Assembly (NCBI RefSeq): GCF_900107645.1
Contig: NZ_FNQN01000006.1
Coordinates: 1-64,000, forward strand
DNA length: 64,000 bases
Reading direction: 5' to 3'
DNA from: Desulfuromusa kysingii
Lineage (GTDB): Bacteria > Desulfobacterota > Desulfuromonadia > Desulfuromonadales > Geopsychrobacteraceae
The notes beneath the pieces were generated by a model that saw nothing but the letters and a program-made list of their open reading frames with translations, made no database searches and was not told the origin of the DNA. Of this stretch, positions 27,604 to 35,963 are shown piece after piece (positions within the stretch are counted from its first letter, which is position 1; each line of letters starts with the position of its first letter). The position numbers were made by a program, and so were the translations under genes.

Positions 27604-28020
27604 ATGTCTAAGCTGAAAGTTATCGGCATTTTTGGCCACTATGGAAACAAAAAAATAGAAGATGAAACCTTCATTCTGTCTGTAATTCAGAATCTTTATC
27701 TACGTATCCCCAATGTAGAAATAGAATGTTTCTCAATAAATTCAATCGATTCCAGCACAAGTTATAATATGACTTCTTATCCGATATGGAAAGAGAAGGT
27801 GCAAGCTGTCATTGTTGATCAGACAACAGAGAATCCTGATCACTTGCAACCTCAGAATAAGATAATAGTAGAAACGACTGTGTCTGAAATACATCAAATA
27901 AAAAACGTCTTTAAAAAGATACCATTTGTTTTTACTTTTCTTGAAATTCTGCAAAACCTCCTTGAGTTACCATTATTTTTTTTAAAAGAATTCGAAAATC
28001 TGCCAATAGTTTCGTGGTAA
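27604..28020 (+). pseudogene. truncated polysaccharide pyruvyl transferase-like protein
   Basis: The 138-residue frame resembles only the N-terminal domain of polysaccharide pyruvyl transferases: VIGIFGHYGNKK...DETFI, where intact members have GNxNxGDE, then a strand-helix pattern with IECFSINSID. The family normally has 350-440 residues (compare the intact gene at 49901), so two thirds are missing, and the key Gly-Asp is replaced by Glu-Asp. No downstream frame restores it. It is best seen as a gene remnant, although it still has an open frame and an ATG. Confidence 0.55.
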
Positions 28021-28063
28021 AATGAGTTTGAAAGAAAATATTTTAAGGCAAAAGTTATGGGTT

Positions 28064-28081
28064 CTGGACAGCATTGTCCAG
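28064..28081. other. short hairpin after the pyruvyl transferase remnant
   Basis: CTGGACA (28064-28070) and TGTCCAG (28075-28081) form a perfect 7-bp stem with a 4-base loop. No T-run follows, so function is unclear. Confidence 0.35.
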
Positions 28082-28162
28082 TAACTATGTTATGCCGTTG
28101 CTGGTAAGTTCGGCTCAAAAGGTTAACTGTATTAACAACCATATTTAAAATTGAGGAATATT

Positions 28163-29209
28163 ATGAAAATTTTGATTGTTGGAAATCTTGGTTATGTTGG
28201 ACCAAGTGTTATTAGCCAGTTGCGAAAATCATATCCTGATGGAGAGTTGATCGGGTTTGACATTGGTTACTTTGCCCATTGCTTAACTAACGCGGCAATG
28301 TTGCCGGAAATCAAACTGAATAAACAGGTTTTTGGAGACATCCGTGCATTTCCTGAAGAGCTTCTCAAGGGGGTCGATGGTATCATTGATCTTGCTGCAA
28401 TATCAAATGATCCCATCGGTAACAAATTTGAAGAAGTGACGATGGATATCAACTATAGGGCTGCAACCAACCTAGCGGAAATGGCAAAGAGGAACGGGGT
28501 TAAATCCTTTGTCTATGCTTCAAGTTGTTCAATGTATGGGCAGGCCGATGATTCACCTCGTAAAGAGACAGACAAGCTGAATCCGCTAACAGCTTATGCG
28601 CGGTCAAAGGTTGCTGCAGAGGAAGCGTTAGAAAAATTGGCTGATGACAATTTTACAGTTACGTGCCATCGATTTGCGACAGCTTGTGGGTGGTCTGACC
28701 GGTTTCGCTTGGACCTTGTCTTAAATGATTTTGTTGCTGGTGCCATTGTTAATAAACATATTTCAATTTTGAGTGATGGAACTCCCTGGCGTCCGATGAT
28801 CAATACCAAGGATATGGCTCGTGCCATGGACTGGGCCATCACTCGGTCATCCTCTAATGGTGGTCACTTTTTAGCTGTCAACTCAGGTAGCAACGAGTGG
28901 AACACGACGATGCTTTCATTGGCGGAAGCGACAGCCGAAGTTATTCCTGGCGTTGACATCTCTGTAAACCCTGATGCTCCTCCAGATAAGCGTTCTTATC
29001 GAGCAAATTTCGATTTATTCAAGCAACTCGCTCCTAATCATCAACCCAGTGAGAATCTTACGTCGACAATAACTGAAATCAAAAATAACCTGCTAGAAAT
29101 GGATTTCCATGATTCACAATATCGGGAATCTCAGCTTATGCGTTTGCATGTCATCGGTCGACTTCAGAAGCATGGCAAGCTGAATGACCAACTGCAATGG
29201 ATCATATAA
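28163..29209 (+). CDS. NAD-dependent epimerase/dehydratase of a deoxysugar cassette
   Basis: An extended short-chain dehydrogenase of 348 residues from ATG 28163 (GAGG seven bases upstream). NAD-binding GNLGYVGPSV near the N-terminus, VYASSCSMYGQADD and the catalytic YARSK are present. It stands first in a six-gene cassette (epimerase, RmlC-like, two methyltransferases, cytidylyltransferase, PIG-L deacetylase). It may provide the 4-keto intermediate or reduce it; the exact step cannot be read from sequence. Confidence 0.82.
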   Translation: MKILIVGNLGYVGPSVISQLRKSYPDGELIGFDIGYFAHCLTNAAMLPEIKLNKQVFGDIRAFPEELLKGVDGIIDLAAISNDPIGNKFEEVTMDINYRAATNLAEMAKRNGVKSFVYASSCSMYGQADDSPRKETDKLNPLTAYARSKVAAEEALEKLADDNFTVTCHRFATACGWSDRFRLDLVLNDFVAGAIVNKHISILSDGTPWRPMINTKDMARAMDWAITRSSSNGGHFLAVNSGSNEWNTTMLSLAEATAEVIPGVDISVNPDAPPDKRSYRANFDLFKQLAPNHQPSENLTSTITEIKNNLLEMDFHDSQYRESQLMRLHVIGRLQKHGKLNDQLQWII

Positions 29210-29219
29210 GGAATATGTT

Positions 29220-29762
29220 ATGATTTTTACTGAAACGCCACTCAAGGGTGCTTTTGTTATTGAGATCAACAAGATTGGTGACGAGCGTGGTTTTTTCGGT
29301 CGGTCCTGGTGCAAAAAAGAAATGCAGGAGGCCGGTTTGAATTCAGAAATTGCTCAAATAAACACGTCTTTAAGTCGTCAAAAGGGGACATTGCGTGGTT
29401 TGCATTTTCAGATAGCTCCTTATCAGGAAAGCAAAATGATTCGCTGCACTAAAGGGGCCATTTTTGACATGATTGTTGACATACGTCCTGAGTCAAGTTC
29501 TTTTCTCCAATGGTATGGCGTTGAACTGACTGAGTCGAATCATAAAGCGTTGTATTCACCAGAGGGCTTTGCTCAGGGATTTATTACTCTTGTCGATGAT
29601 ACTGAAATTACTTATTTTACCAACGAGTTTTATGCTCCAGGAAAAGATAGAGGTCTTCGGTATAATGATTCTCAAGTCGGTATTAAATTGCCAATAGATC
29701 CAGTTGTCATAGCTGACAAAGATATGTCCTGGCCCGATTTCACCCTGGATATGTTGACGTAA
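29220..29762 (+). CDS. RmlC-like dTDP/CDP-4-keto-6-deoxysugar 3,5-epimerase
   Basis: A cupin-fold epimerase of 180 residues. The family core is visible: DERGFFGRSWCKKE, TLRGLHFQ with the catalytic His, DMIVDIRPESSSF and YFTNEFYAP. The segment that in RmlC reads GFAHGF is GFAQGF here. The start is ATG 29220 with AAGGA eight bases upstream; the gene begins 10 bases after the previous stop. Given the cytidylyltransferase at 32219 the substrate may be CDP-linked rather than dTDP-linked. No RmlA or RmlD is encoded nearby. Confidence 0.85.
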   Translation: MIFTETPLKGAFVIEINKIGDERGFFGRSWCKKEMQEAGLNSEIAQINTSLSRQKGTLRGLHFQIAPYQESKMIRCTKGAIFDMIVDIRPESSSFLQWYGVELTESNHKALYSPEGFAQGFITLVDDTEITYFTNEFYAPGKDRGLRYNDSQVGIKLPIDPVVIADKDMSWPDFTLDMLT

Positions 29763-29780
29763 GCCAAGGAGGTACAAGGC

Positions 29781-31016
29781 ATGAAAACATCCAGTCATTG
29801 TCGTTTTTGCGGTGAAAGTCTGAACTATACGTTCGTTGATTTGGGTATGACCCCTTTATGTGAAAGTTACATAGATGCGGATCATTTAAACATGATGGAA
29901 CCTTTCTACCCACTTCATGTTTATGTATGTCCCAAGTGTTTTTTAGTTCAACTTGAAGAATATGTGAATCCCCATGAAATTTTCTGTGACTATGCCTACT
30001 TCTCTTCATATTCTGACAGCTGGCTGCAACATGCTAAAACATATACGGAGATGATGACCTCTCGTTACTCTCTTAATGATTCGAGCCATGTTGTCGAACT
30101 TGCCAGTAATGACGGATATTTGCTGCAGAACTTTGTAGCGGCGGGAATACCGGCTTTGGGGATTGAACCGGCTAAAAATGTAGCTCAAGTAGCGATTGAT
30201 AAAGGGATAACAACGATCACTGAGTTTTTTGGCGTGAAATTGGCGAAAAGCCTAGTCGATGATGGCAAGCAAGCCGATCTGTTGTTGGGGAATAATGTCC
30301 TTGCTCAGGTCCCGGATCTCAATGACTTTGTTGCCGGAATGAAGCTGCTGTTAAAGCAAAGAGGTGTTATCACGATGGAGTTTCCTCATTTGGTGAGACT
30401 TATGGAGGAAAACCAGTTTGATACCATCTATCATGAACATTTTTCATATTTTTCACTCATCGCAGTAGAGAAAGTTTTTGCGGCCCACGGTTTGACTATT
30501 TTTGACGTTGAACAACTACCGACCCATGGTGGATCGCTTCGTATTTATGCCTGTCATACCGGGGAAAAAAGTCATCCAACTTTGGCGGCGGTAACTGATC
30601 TACGGACTTCAGAGCTGAACTTTGGTTTGACTCAGATGGCGACTTACGCATCATTTGCAGAGCAGGTCCGAGAAACTAAACGTAAATTGCTTGAGTTTCT
30701 TATCAACTGTAAACGTAAGGGTAAAACTGTTGTCGGCTATGGTGCTCCAGGTAAGGGAAATACATTGTTGAATTACTGTGGTATCGGCACCGATTTTATT
30801 GATTTCACCGTCGATCGTAATCCACATAAACAAGGTAAATTCTCACCTGGGACGCATATCCCTATCTATCATCCAGATGGGATTAAAAAGTTTCAGCCTG
30901 ATTTCCTCTTGATTTTGCCCTGGAATTTGAAAAAGGAAATCATCAGTCAGAATTCCTATGTATATGATTGGGGCGGAAAATTTGTCGTGCCCATTCCCGA
31001 AGTAGCAGTTTTTTAA
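29781..31016 (+). CDS. sugar C-methyltransferase (TylCIII/NovU type)
   Basis: A 411-residue SAM-dependent enzyme with the three-part build of sugar C3-methyltransferases: an N-terminal zinc site (CRFCG and CPKCF) with the VDLGMTPLCESY signature, a Rossmann domain (VVELASNDGYLLQNF) that binds SAM, the YHEHFSYFS active-site His pair, and a C-terminal nucleotide-binding domain (VVGYGAPGKGNTLLNY). In known pathways such enzymes methylate a 4-keto-deoxysugar, giving branched sugars. An AAGGAGG site precedes the ATG. Confidence 0.9.
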   Translation: MKTSSHCRFCGESLNYTFVDLGMTPLCESYIDADHLNMMEPFYPLHVYVCPKCFLVQLEEYVNPHEIFCDYAYFSSYSDSWLQHAKTYTEMMTSRYSLNDSSHVVELASNDGYLLQNFVAAGIPALGIEPAKNVAQVAIDKGITTITEFFGVKLAKSLVDDGKQADLLLGNNVLAQVPDLNDFVAGMKLLLKQRGVITMEFPHLVRLMEENQFDTIYHEHFSYFSLIAVEKVFAAHGLTIFDVEQLPTHGGSLRIYACHTGEKSHPTLAAVTDLRTSELNFGLTQMATYASFAEQVRETKRKLLEFLINCKRKGKTVVGYGAPGKGNTLLNYCGIGTDFIDFTVDRNPHKQGKFSPGTHIPIYHPDGIKKFQPDFLLILPWNLKKEIISQNSYVYDWGGKFVVPIPEVAVF

Positions 31017-31039
31017 TTCCTATTTGAGAGAATGATATT

Positions 31040-32206
31040 ATGCATCATGAAGCCTGTCCCAGTTGTAAAAGTCATCAAATCGAGGACTTTTTCCTGATAA
31101 AAAACGCACCTGTTTATAGCATTGTTACAGTCAAGTCAAAGGCCGAAGCGTTAGCAGTCCCAAGAAAAGATATTGGTCTTGGAATCTGTCAACAATGTGG
31201 ATTTATTTTTAACCGCCTTTATGATACCGACACTGACTATTTCACTCTGGGTTATGAGGATCAGCAGGGATTTTCCGAGACCTTTATGAAATATCTCACT
31301 CGGATTTCTAACGAATTAATCTCCAAATATGACCTCAAAGGAAAGACAATCCTGGAGATCGGATGCGGTAAGGGTGACTTTATAAACCTCCTCAATAAGC
31401 TTGCTGGTGGAATTGGCATTGGCGTTGATCCTGCCTACGAGGATGGTCGACAATCCAATCAGCATCTTACCTTCTATAAAGAATACTATTCAGAAAAACA
31501 CGGAGCGCTGAATCCGGATTTTATCTGCTGTCGGCACACGTTTGAACATATTTTTCATACTTATGATTTCCTCCGACTGATTCGTATGTCCCTTGGACAA
31601 AAAAAGCCTGTTGTGTTCTTTGAGATTCCTCAGATTAATAGAATTCTCGATATTCAAGCGTTTTGGGATATTTACTACGAACATTGCAGCTATTTCAGTG
31701 CCGGCTCCCTTGGTCGTCTGTTTCGCAATGCGGGTTTTGATGTTCTTGATATCCGTCTGGACTATAGCGATCAGTATCTACTGATTGAAGCTGTCCCTTC
31801 CGACACTCCGGCAGAAAAAACTTTTCCGATTGAAGAAACAGTTGCAGATCAGAAGGTAAGAATTGAGAACTTTAAAACGAAAATAAACCAACAACTGAGT
31901 GAATGGGAAAAGCGGCTCAAGCAGATGAAGGAGTCTGGAGAAAAGGTTGTTGTCTGGGGGGGCGGTTCAAAGTCTGTTGGTTTCCTGACACAATTTTCAG
32001 ATCTTAGCTTGATTGACTACGTTGTTGATATTAACCCGAACATGGAAGGAAATTATATTCCGGGAATCGGTAGCCGTTATGTCCAGCCTGAATTTTTGAA
32101 AGACTATCAACCTGATACCGTTATTATCATGAATGGGGTCTATCAAGATGAGATTACCAAGACAATGTCTGCTATGGGCGTGAATCCAAAAGTATACTCT
32201 TTATAA
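31040..32206 (+). CDS. second SAM-dependent methyltransferase of the C-methyltransferase class
   Basis: A 388-residue paralogue-like enzyme: N-terminal zinc-type CPSC and CQQCGF, the SAM motif ILEIGCGKGDFI, then DIYYEHCSYFS and a C-terminal VVWGGGSKSVGFLTQF domain. It is only distantly similar to the upstream methyltransferase. The His-Glu-His of the class is Tyr-Glu-His here, so the chemistry may differ (another position, or N- or O-methylation). Co-transcribed, 23 bases after the first. Confidence 0.85.
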   Translation: MHHEACPSCKSHQIEDFFLIKNAPVYSIVTVKSKAEALAVPRKDIGLGICQQCGFIFNRLYDTDTDYFTLGYEDQQGFSETFMKYLTRISNELISKYDLKGKTILEIGCGKGDFINLLNKLAGGIGIGVDPAYEDGRQSNQHLTFYKEYYSEKHGALNPDFICCRHTFEHIFHTYDFLRLIRMSLGQKKPVVFFEIPQINRILDIQAFWDIYYEHCSYFSAGSLGRLFRNAGFDVLDIRLDYSDQYLLIEAVPSDTPAEKTFPIEETVADQKVRIENFKTKINQQLSEWEKRLKQMKESGEKVVVWGGGSKSVGFLTQFSDLSLIDYVVDINPNMEGNYIPGIGSRYVQPEFLKDYQPDTVIIMNGVYQDEITKTMSAMGVNPKVYSL

Positions 32207-32218
32207 AGGAGAGCTTAG

Positions 32219-33058
32219 ATGAAAGTCGTACTTTTTTGTGGTGGACAGGGGATGCGTTTACGGGAGTACTCAGAGAAAATTCCCAAGCCAATGGTCCCTC
32301 TAGGATACCGTCCGATACTTTGGAATGTCATGCGTTATTATGCCTACTATGGTCACAAGGATTTTATCCTTTGCCTAGGGCATATGGCGGATACCATAAA
32401 AAAATATTTTGTCGAATACGACGAGACTATTTCTAACGATTTTGTCTACACAAAAGGCGGTCAACACATTGAGATGTTGAATACCGATATTGATGACTGG
32501 CGTATCACTTTTGTTGATACCGGAATTAACTCTAATATTGGTATGAGGCTGATGCAGGTTAAGGAACATCTTGAAGGGGAGGAGATGTTTCTTGCGAACT
32601 ACAGTGACGGTTTATCAGACTTGAATCTGAATACGATGATTGAATGGTTTAAACCCCAAACAGATAAAGTTGCAAGTTTTACCGCATATCAACCATCGCA
32701 GAGCTTTCACGTTGTCACCAGGGAGGGTGACGGTCTGGTGAACAGTATCAGTCATATCGGGACTTCCGGGCTTTATATCAACACCGGTTATTTCGTCCTC
32801 AGATCAGAAATCTTTGATTATTTAAAATGGGGTGAAGAACTGGTTGAAGATCCGTTCCAGCGATTGATTGCAGCCAAGAAGCTGACTTCTTGGGAACATA
32901 AGGGGTTTTGGGCCAGTATGGATACCTATAAAGACAAACAGACTCTTGATGAGGCTTATGCCAAAGGTGGAGCACCTTGGGAAGTCTGGTTGAAAAATGA
33001 CAAATATAAAGTGGAAGGAGTACGAAGTGTTAGGACTGAACCTGCCACACACCGATGA
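32219..33058 (+). CDS. rfbF: glucose-1-phosphate cytidylyltransferase-like enzyme
   Basis: A sugar nucleotidyltransferase of 279 residues resembling RfbF, which makes CDP-glucose. Features: FCGGQGMRLREYSEKIPKPMVPLG (pyrophosphorylase motif, with GMRL in place of GTRL), MRYYAYYGHKDFILCLGH, NYSDGLSDL and KGFWASMDTYKDK. The protein is about 20 residues longer than typical. The usual partner CDP-glucose 4,6-dehydratase (RfbG) is not recognisable nearby. Its 3' end overlaps the next gene. Confidence 0.85.
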   Translation: MKVVLFCGGQGMRLREYSEKIPKPMVPLGYRPILWNVMRYYAYYGHKDFILCLGHMADTIKKYFVEYDETISNDFVYTKGGQHIEMLNTDIDDWRITFVDTGINSNIGMRLMQVKEHLEGEEMFLANYSDGLSDLNLNTMIEWFKPQTDKVASFTAYQPSQSFHVVTREGDGLVNSISHIGTSGLYINTGYFVLRSEIFDYLKWGEELVEDPFQRLIAAKKLTSWEHKGFWASMDTYKDKQTLDEAYAKGGAPWEVWLKNDKYKVEGVRSVRTEPATHR

Positions 33059-33680
33059 ACCGCTGAAGGTTCTATGCCTTGGTGCCCATTGTGATGATAT
33101 TGAAATTGGCTGTGGTGGCACAATTCTGGAACTCACTGCAAACAGAGCTATCGACTGTACCTGGGTGGTCTTCTGCTCCAATGAAGTCAGAGCCGCTGAA
33201 GCACAGGCCTGTGCGGAAAAGTTTTTGCATAACGCTAAGCATATAAACATCATTATTAAAGACTTCAGGGATGGTTTCCTCCCTTATCTCGGCTATGAAG
33301 TTAAAGATTTTTATGAAGAGATAAAGCAGCAGGTTTCTCCTGATTTGATATTCACTCATTATCGACAGGATAAACATCAAGACCACAGACTTGTTTCAGA
33401 GTTAACTTTAAATACCTTCAGAAATCATTTGATACTGGAATATGAGATTCCTAAATATGATGGGGATATGGGGCAGCCGAATGCATACGTGCCGGTTAAT
33501 GAAAAATACAGTCTAAAAAAGGTTTTGCTTATTGATGGTAGCTATAAATCGCAGAGAGACAAAAATTGGTTCGATCCAGAACTCTTTAAATCGCTAATGA
33601 GAATTCGGGGGATGGAAATAAATGCTTCTGAGCGATATGCTGAAGCTTTTTATTCTTATAAAGAAAAGCTCACGATATGA
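33027..33680 (+). CDS. PIG-L family N-acetylglucosaminyl deacetylase-like protein
   Basis: A zinc-dependent deacetylase of the LmbE/PIG-L fold, 217 residues. Metal-binding motifs are LGAHCDDIEIGCGG near the N-terminus and HYRQDKHQDHR in the middle. GTG 33027 follows GGAAGGAG with six bases spacing and overlaps the cytidylyltransferase gene by 32 bases; an upstream ATG at 32997 has no site. It probably deacetylates an N-acetyl sugar of the repeat unit. Confidence 0.85.
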   Translation: MLGLNLPHTDEPLKVLCLGAHCDDIEIGCGGTILELTANRAIDCTWVVFCSNEVRAAEAQACAEKFLHNAKHINIIIKDFRDGFLPYLGYEVKDFYEEIKQQVSPDLIFTHYRQDKHQDHRLVSELTLNTFRNHLILEYEIPKYDGDMGQPNAYVPVNEKYSLKKVLLIDGSYKSQRDKNWFDPELFKSLMRIRGMEINASERYAEAFYSYKEKLTI

Positions 33681-33726
33681 CAAAGTTTAACTTTAATTAG
33701 GTGCTGTACATGGATTGAAGGTTTTT

Positions 33727-35001
33727 ATGGAAAAAATTTTATTTATCGTCCATCGCATTCCATTTCCTCCTAATAAAGGGGATAAAATTCGTTCTTTCAA
33801 TGAATTGAAGTATCTGGCGCAAAGGCATTCGGTGGATTTGCTCTGTCTTGCTGATGAACCGGAAGATCTTAAATACAAAGTTGATTTGGAAAAATTGTGT
33901 AACCGGGTTGAGGTTTTTCCTTTAAGCCCTCGAATTGCCAAAATTAGGGGAGGAATGGCCTTGCTTCAGGGGCGAGCTCTCAGTAGCAGGTATTTTTATA
34001 GCAAAATTATGCAGAGAACCTTTGATGCCTGGTTACAAACCAAGGAGTACGACTCTATATTTTGCTTTTCATCATCCATGGCCGAATATATTTTTAAGTC
34101 GAAAGCATTGTCTCAACTTGATTCTATCAAGAAACCACAATTGTTTATGGACTTTTGTGATGTAGATTCTGATAAGTGGCTACAGTATGCAGGCGATTCA
34201 AGTTTTCCACTCAATAAGTTGTATCATCTTGAATATCGTCGTTTGCTGAAATATGAGCAGCGGATTCAAAATTATTTTAATCATACGGTATTGGTCTCTA
34301 CCGGTGAAGCGGAGTTATTTTATACCCATTGTCCTGAGTGCAAAAACTTAGCTGTCATCCCCAATGGTGTTGATCATCAGTGTTTTTCACCAACTTGCGT
34401 AGACTCAACAATAGATCTCATTGCAAAAAAATGCGCTCCAGCTATAGTTTTTACCGGCGCAATGGATTACCCCGTAAATATCAAAGGGGTACTTTGGTTC
34501 ATCGAGGAGGTTTGGCCACATCTTCAACAGCGCTACCCTGAGTTGCTCTTCTATATTGTAGGAAGTCATCCTACTGCTGAGATAGAGGCTTTAGCGGCGC
34601 GGACTAACATCTTTGTAACCGGCTTTGTCGATGATATTCGTGCTTACTATAAGCTCGCAGATGTTTGTGTGGCCCCATTGCATCAAGGCCGCGGCGTACA
34701 AAATAAAGTGCTTGAAGCCATGTCTATGGAGAAGCCTGTTGTTGCAACTTCCAGAGCCAACGCCGGCGTGCAAGCAGTCTCCGGTGACCATTTACTAATC
34801 GCTGATACGGCCAAGGATTTCATCTCGATGACTTGTCGCTTACTGGATGACCCGCAGCAGGCAAATATCATCGGGCGTGCTGCTCGGGATTATGTAATTT
34901 CCTGCTTTGATTGGGAGACCAATATGCTGGCTTTGGAGGCATTGCTGTTGCGTCCTGAAAAGGAAGGCCAAGCGGTTGGGGAGGAGGGGATGCATGATTG
35001 A
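33727..35001 (+). CDS. XrtA-associated glycosyltransferase family 4 (TIGR03087 type)
   Basis: A GT-B glycosyltransferase of 424 residues. The opening ILFIVHRIPFPPNKGDKIRSFNEL is highly typical of the XrtA/PEP-CTERM glycosyltransferase TIGR03087. VIPNGVDHQCF and, toward the end, VAPLHQGRGVQNKVLEAMSMEKPVV carry the nucleotide-sugar-binding Glu region. Start ATG 33727 with GAAGG five bases before. Confidence 0.9.
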   Translation: MEKILFIVHRIPFPPNKGDKIRSFNELKYLAQRHSVDLLCLADEPEDLKYKVDLEKLCNRVEVFPLSPRIAKIRGGMALLQGRALSSRYFYSKIMQRTFDAWLQTKEYDSIFCFSSSMAEYIFKSKALSQLDSIKKPQLFMDFCDVDSDKWLQYAGDSSFPLNKLYHLEYRRLLKYEQRIQNYFNHTVLVSTGEAELFYTHCPECKNLAVIPNGVDHQCFSPTCVDSTIDLIAKKCAPAIVFTGAMDYPVNIKGVLWFIEEVWPHLQQRYPELLFYIVGSHPTAEIEALAARTNIFVTGFVDDIRAYYKLADVCVAPLHQGRGVQNKVLEAMSMEKPVVATSRANAGVQAVSGDHLLIADTAKDFISMTCRLLDDPQQANIIGRAARDYVISCFDWETNMLALEALLLRPEKEGQAVGEEGMHD

Positions 35002-35962
35002 TTTTTCAATTATTATTCCAGCTAAAAATGAAGAGCACAATATTAAGAATTGTCTCGAATCTATCTTTGCCGTCGACTATGATCATGCTCAATATGAAGT
35101 GATTGTTGTCGATAATGGTTCTACTGATCAGACAGTCGCCATTGCTAAAGAATTGGGCGCGCAGACATTCATTCAACCCGATTTAACCATCTCCGGATTG
35201 CGAAATTATGGCGCTTCTGAGGCAAAAGGTGAGATTTTTGTTTTCCTTGATGCGGATTGTACTGTTACTAATAGTTGGTTAGCAGCAGCCTCTCGCTATT
35301 TGAAACAAAGTGAAATTGTCTCTTTTGGCAGTCCTGTGGTTTTACCTCCAAATGCAACCTGGGTCCAAAAAACTTGGTTTTATATTAGAGAGAAAAAAAA
35401 GGACGTTGAGGAGGTAGAATGGCATGAATCAGCTAATGTTTTTGTTCAAAGAGAAGCGTTCATCGCGGTTCATGGATTTGATGAGGATTTAATCACTTGT
35501 GAGGATTATGATCTGTCTTTTCGGCTAAGTAAAATTGGGAAGTTATTATCAGACAGGCGCATTATTGCGATACATCATCGAGAGCCAGCGACAATTTCGG
35601 AGTTTTTTAAAAAGGAAATTTGGCGGTCTAAAAGCAATGTACATCGACTACTTGACCGAACTTTCAATCTGCGGGAATTGCCCAGCATCTTAGTTCCGCC
35701 TTTTTACTGTTTCTTGGCTGGTTTATTTGTTTTATTTCTACTGCTCTTTGGTTCTTTTGATGTAAAAACAATAAATAGCGGCTGGCTCATCTTATTAGTT
35801 GTATGGCAATTACCTATCGTTCTTTTGTCGTCCTGGAAAATACGTCATGCTTGGAATACAAAAATGGCGGGACAATTGTTTGTTTTATTGAATGTTTATT
35901 TTTTAGCTCGAGGCCTAGCTTTTGTCAGCGAACTTCGCAGTCTCAAAGTGGGAAAAACTTAA
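34994..35962 (+). CDS. glycosyltransferase family 2
   Basis: A GT-A enzyme of 322 residues: IDFSIIIPAKNEE at the start, VVDNGSTDQT, FLDADCTV (DxD metal motif) and a C-terminal membrane hairpin at about 230-315. The ATG at 34994 is preceded by GGAGGGG and overlaps the preceding gene by 8 bases, so the pair is co-translated. Which sugar it adds is not evident. Confidence 0.9.
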   Translation: MIDFSIIIPAKNEEHNIKNCLESIFAVDYDHAQYEVIVVDNGSTDQTVAIAKELGAQTFIQPDLTISGLRNYGASEAKGEIFVFLDADCTVTNSWLAAASRYLKQSEIVSFGSPVVLPPNATWVQKTWFYIREKKKDVEEVEWHESANVFVQREAFIAVHGFDEDLITCEDYDLSFRLSKIGKLLSDRRIIAIHHREPATISEFFKKEIWRSKSNVHRLLDRTFNLRELPSILVPPFYCFLAGLFVLFLLLFGSFDVKTINSGWLILLVVWQLPIVLLSSWKIRHAWNTKMAGQLFVLLNVYFLARGLAFVSELRSLKVGKT

Positions 35963-35963
35963 A

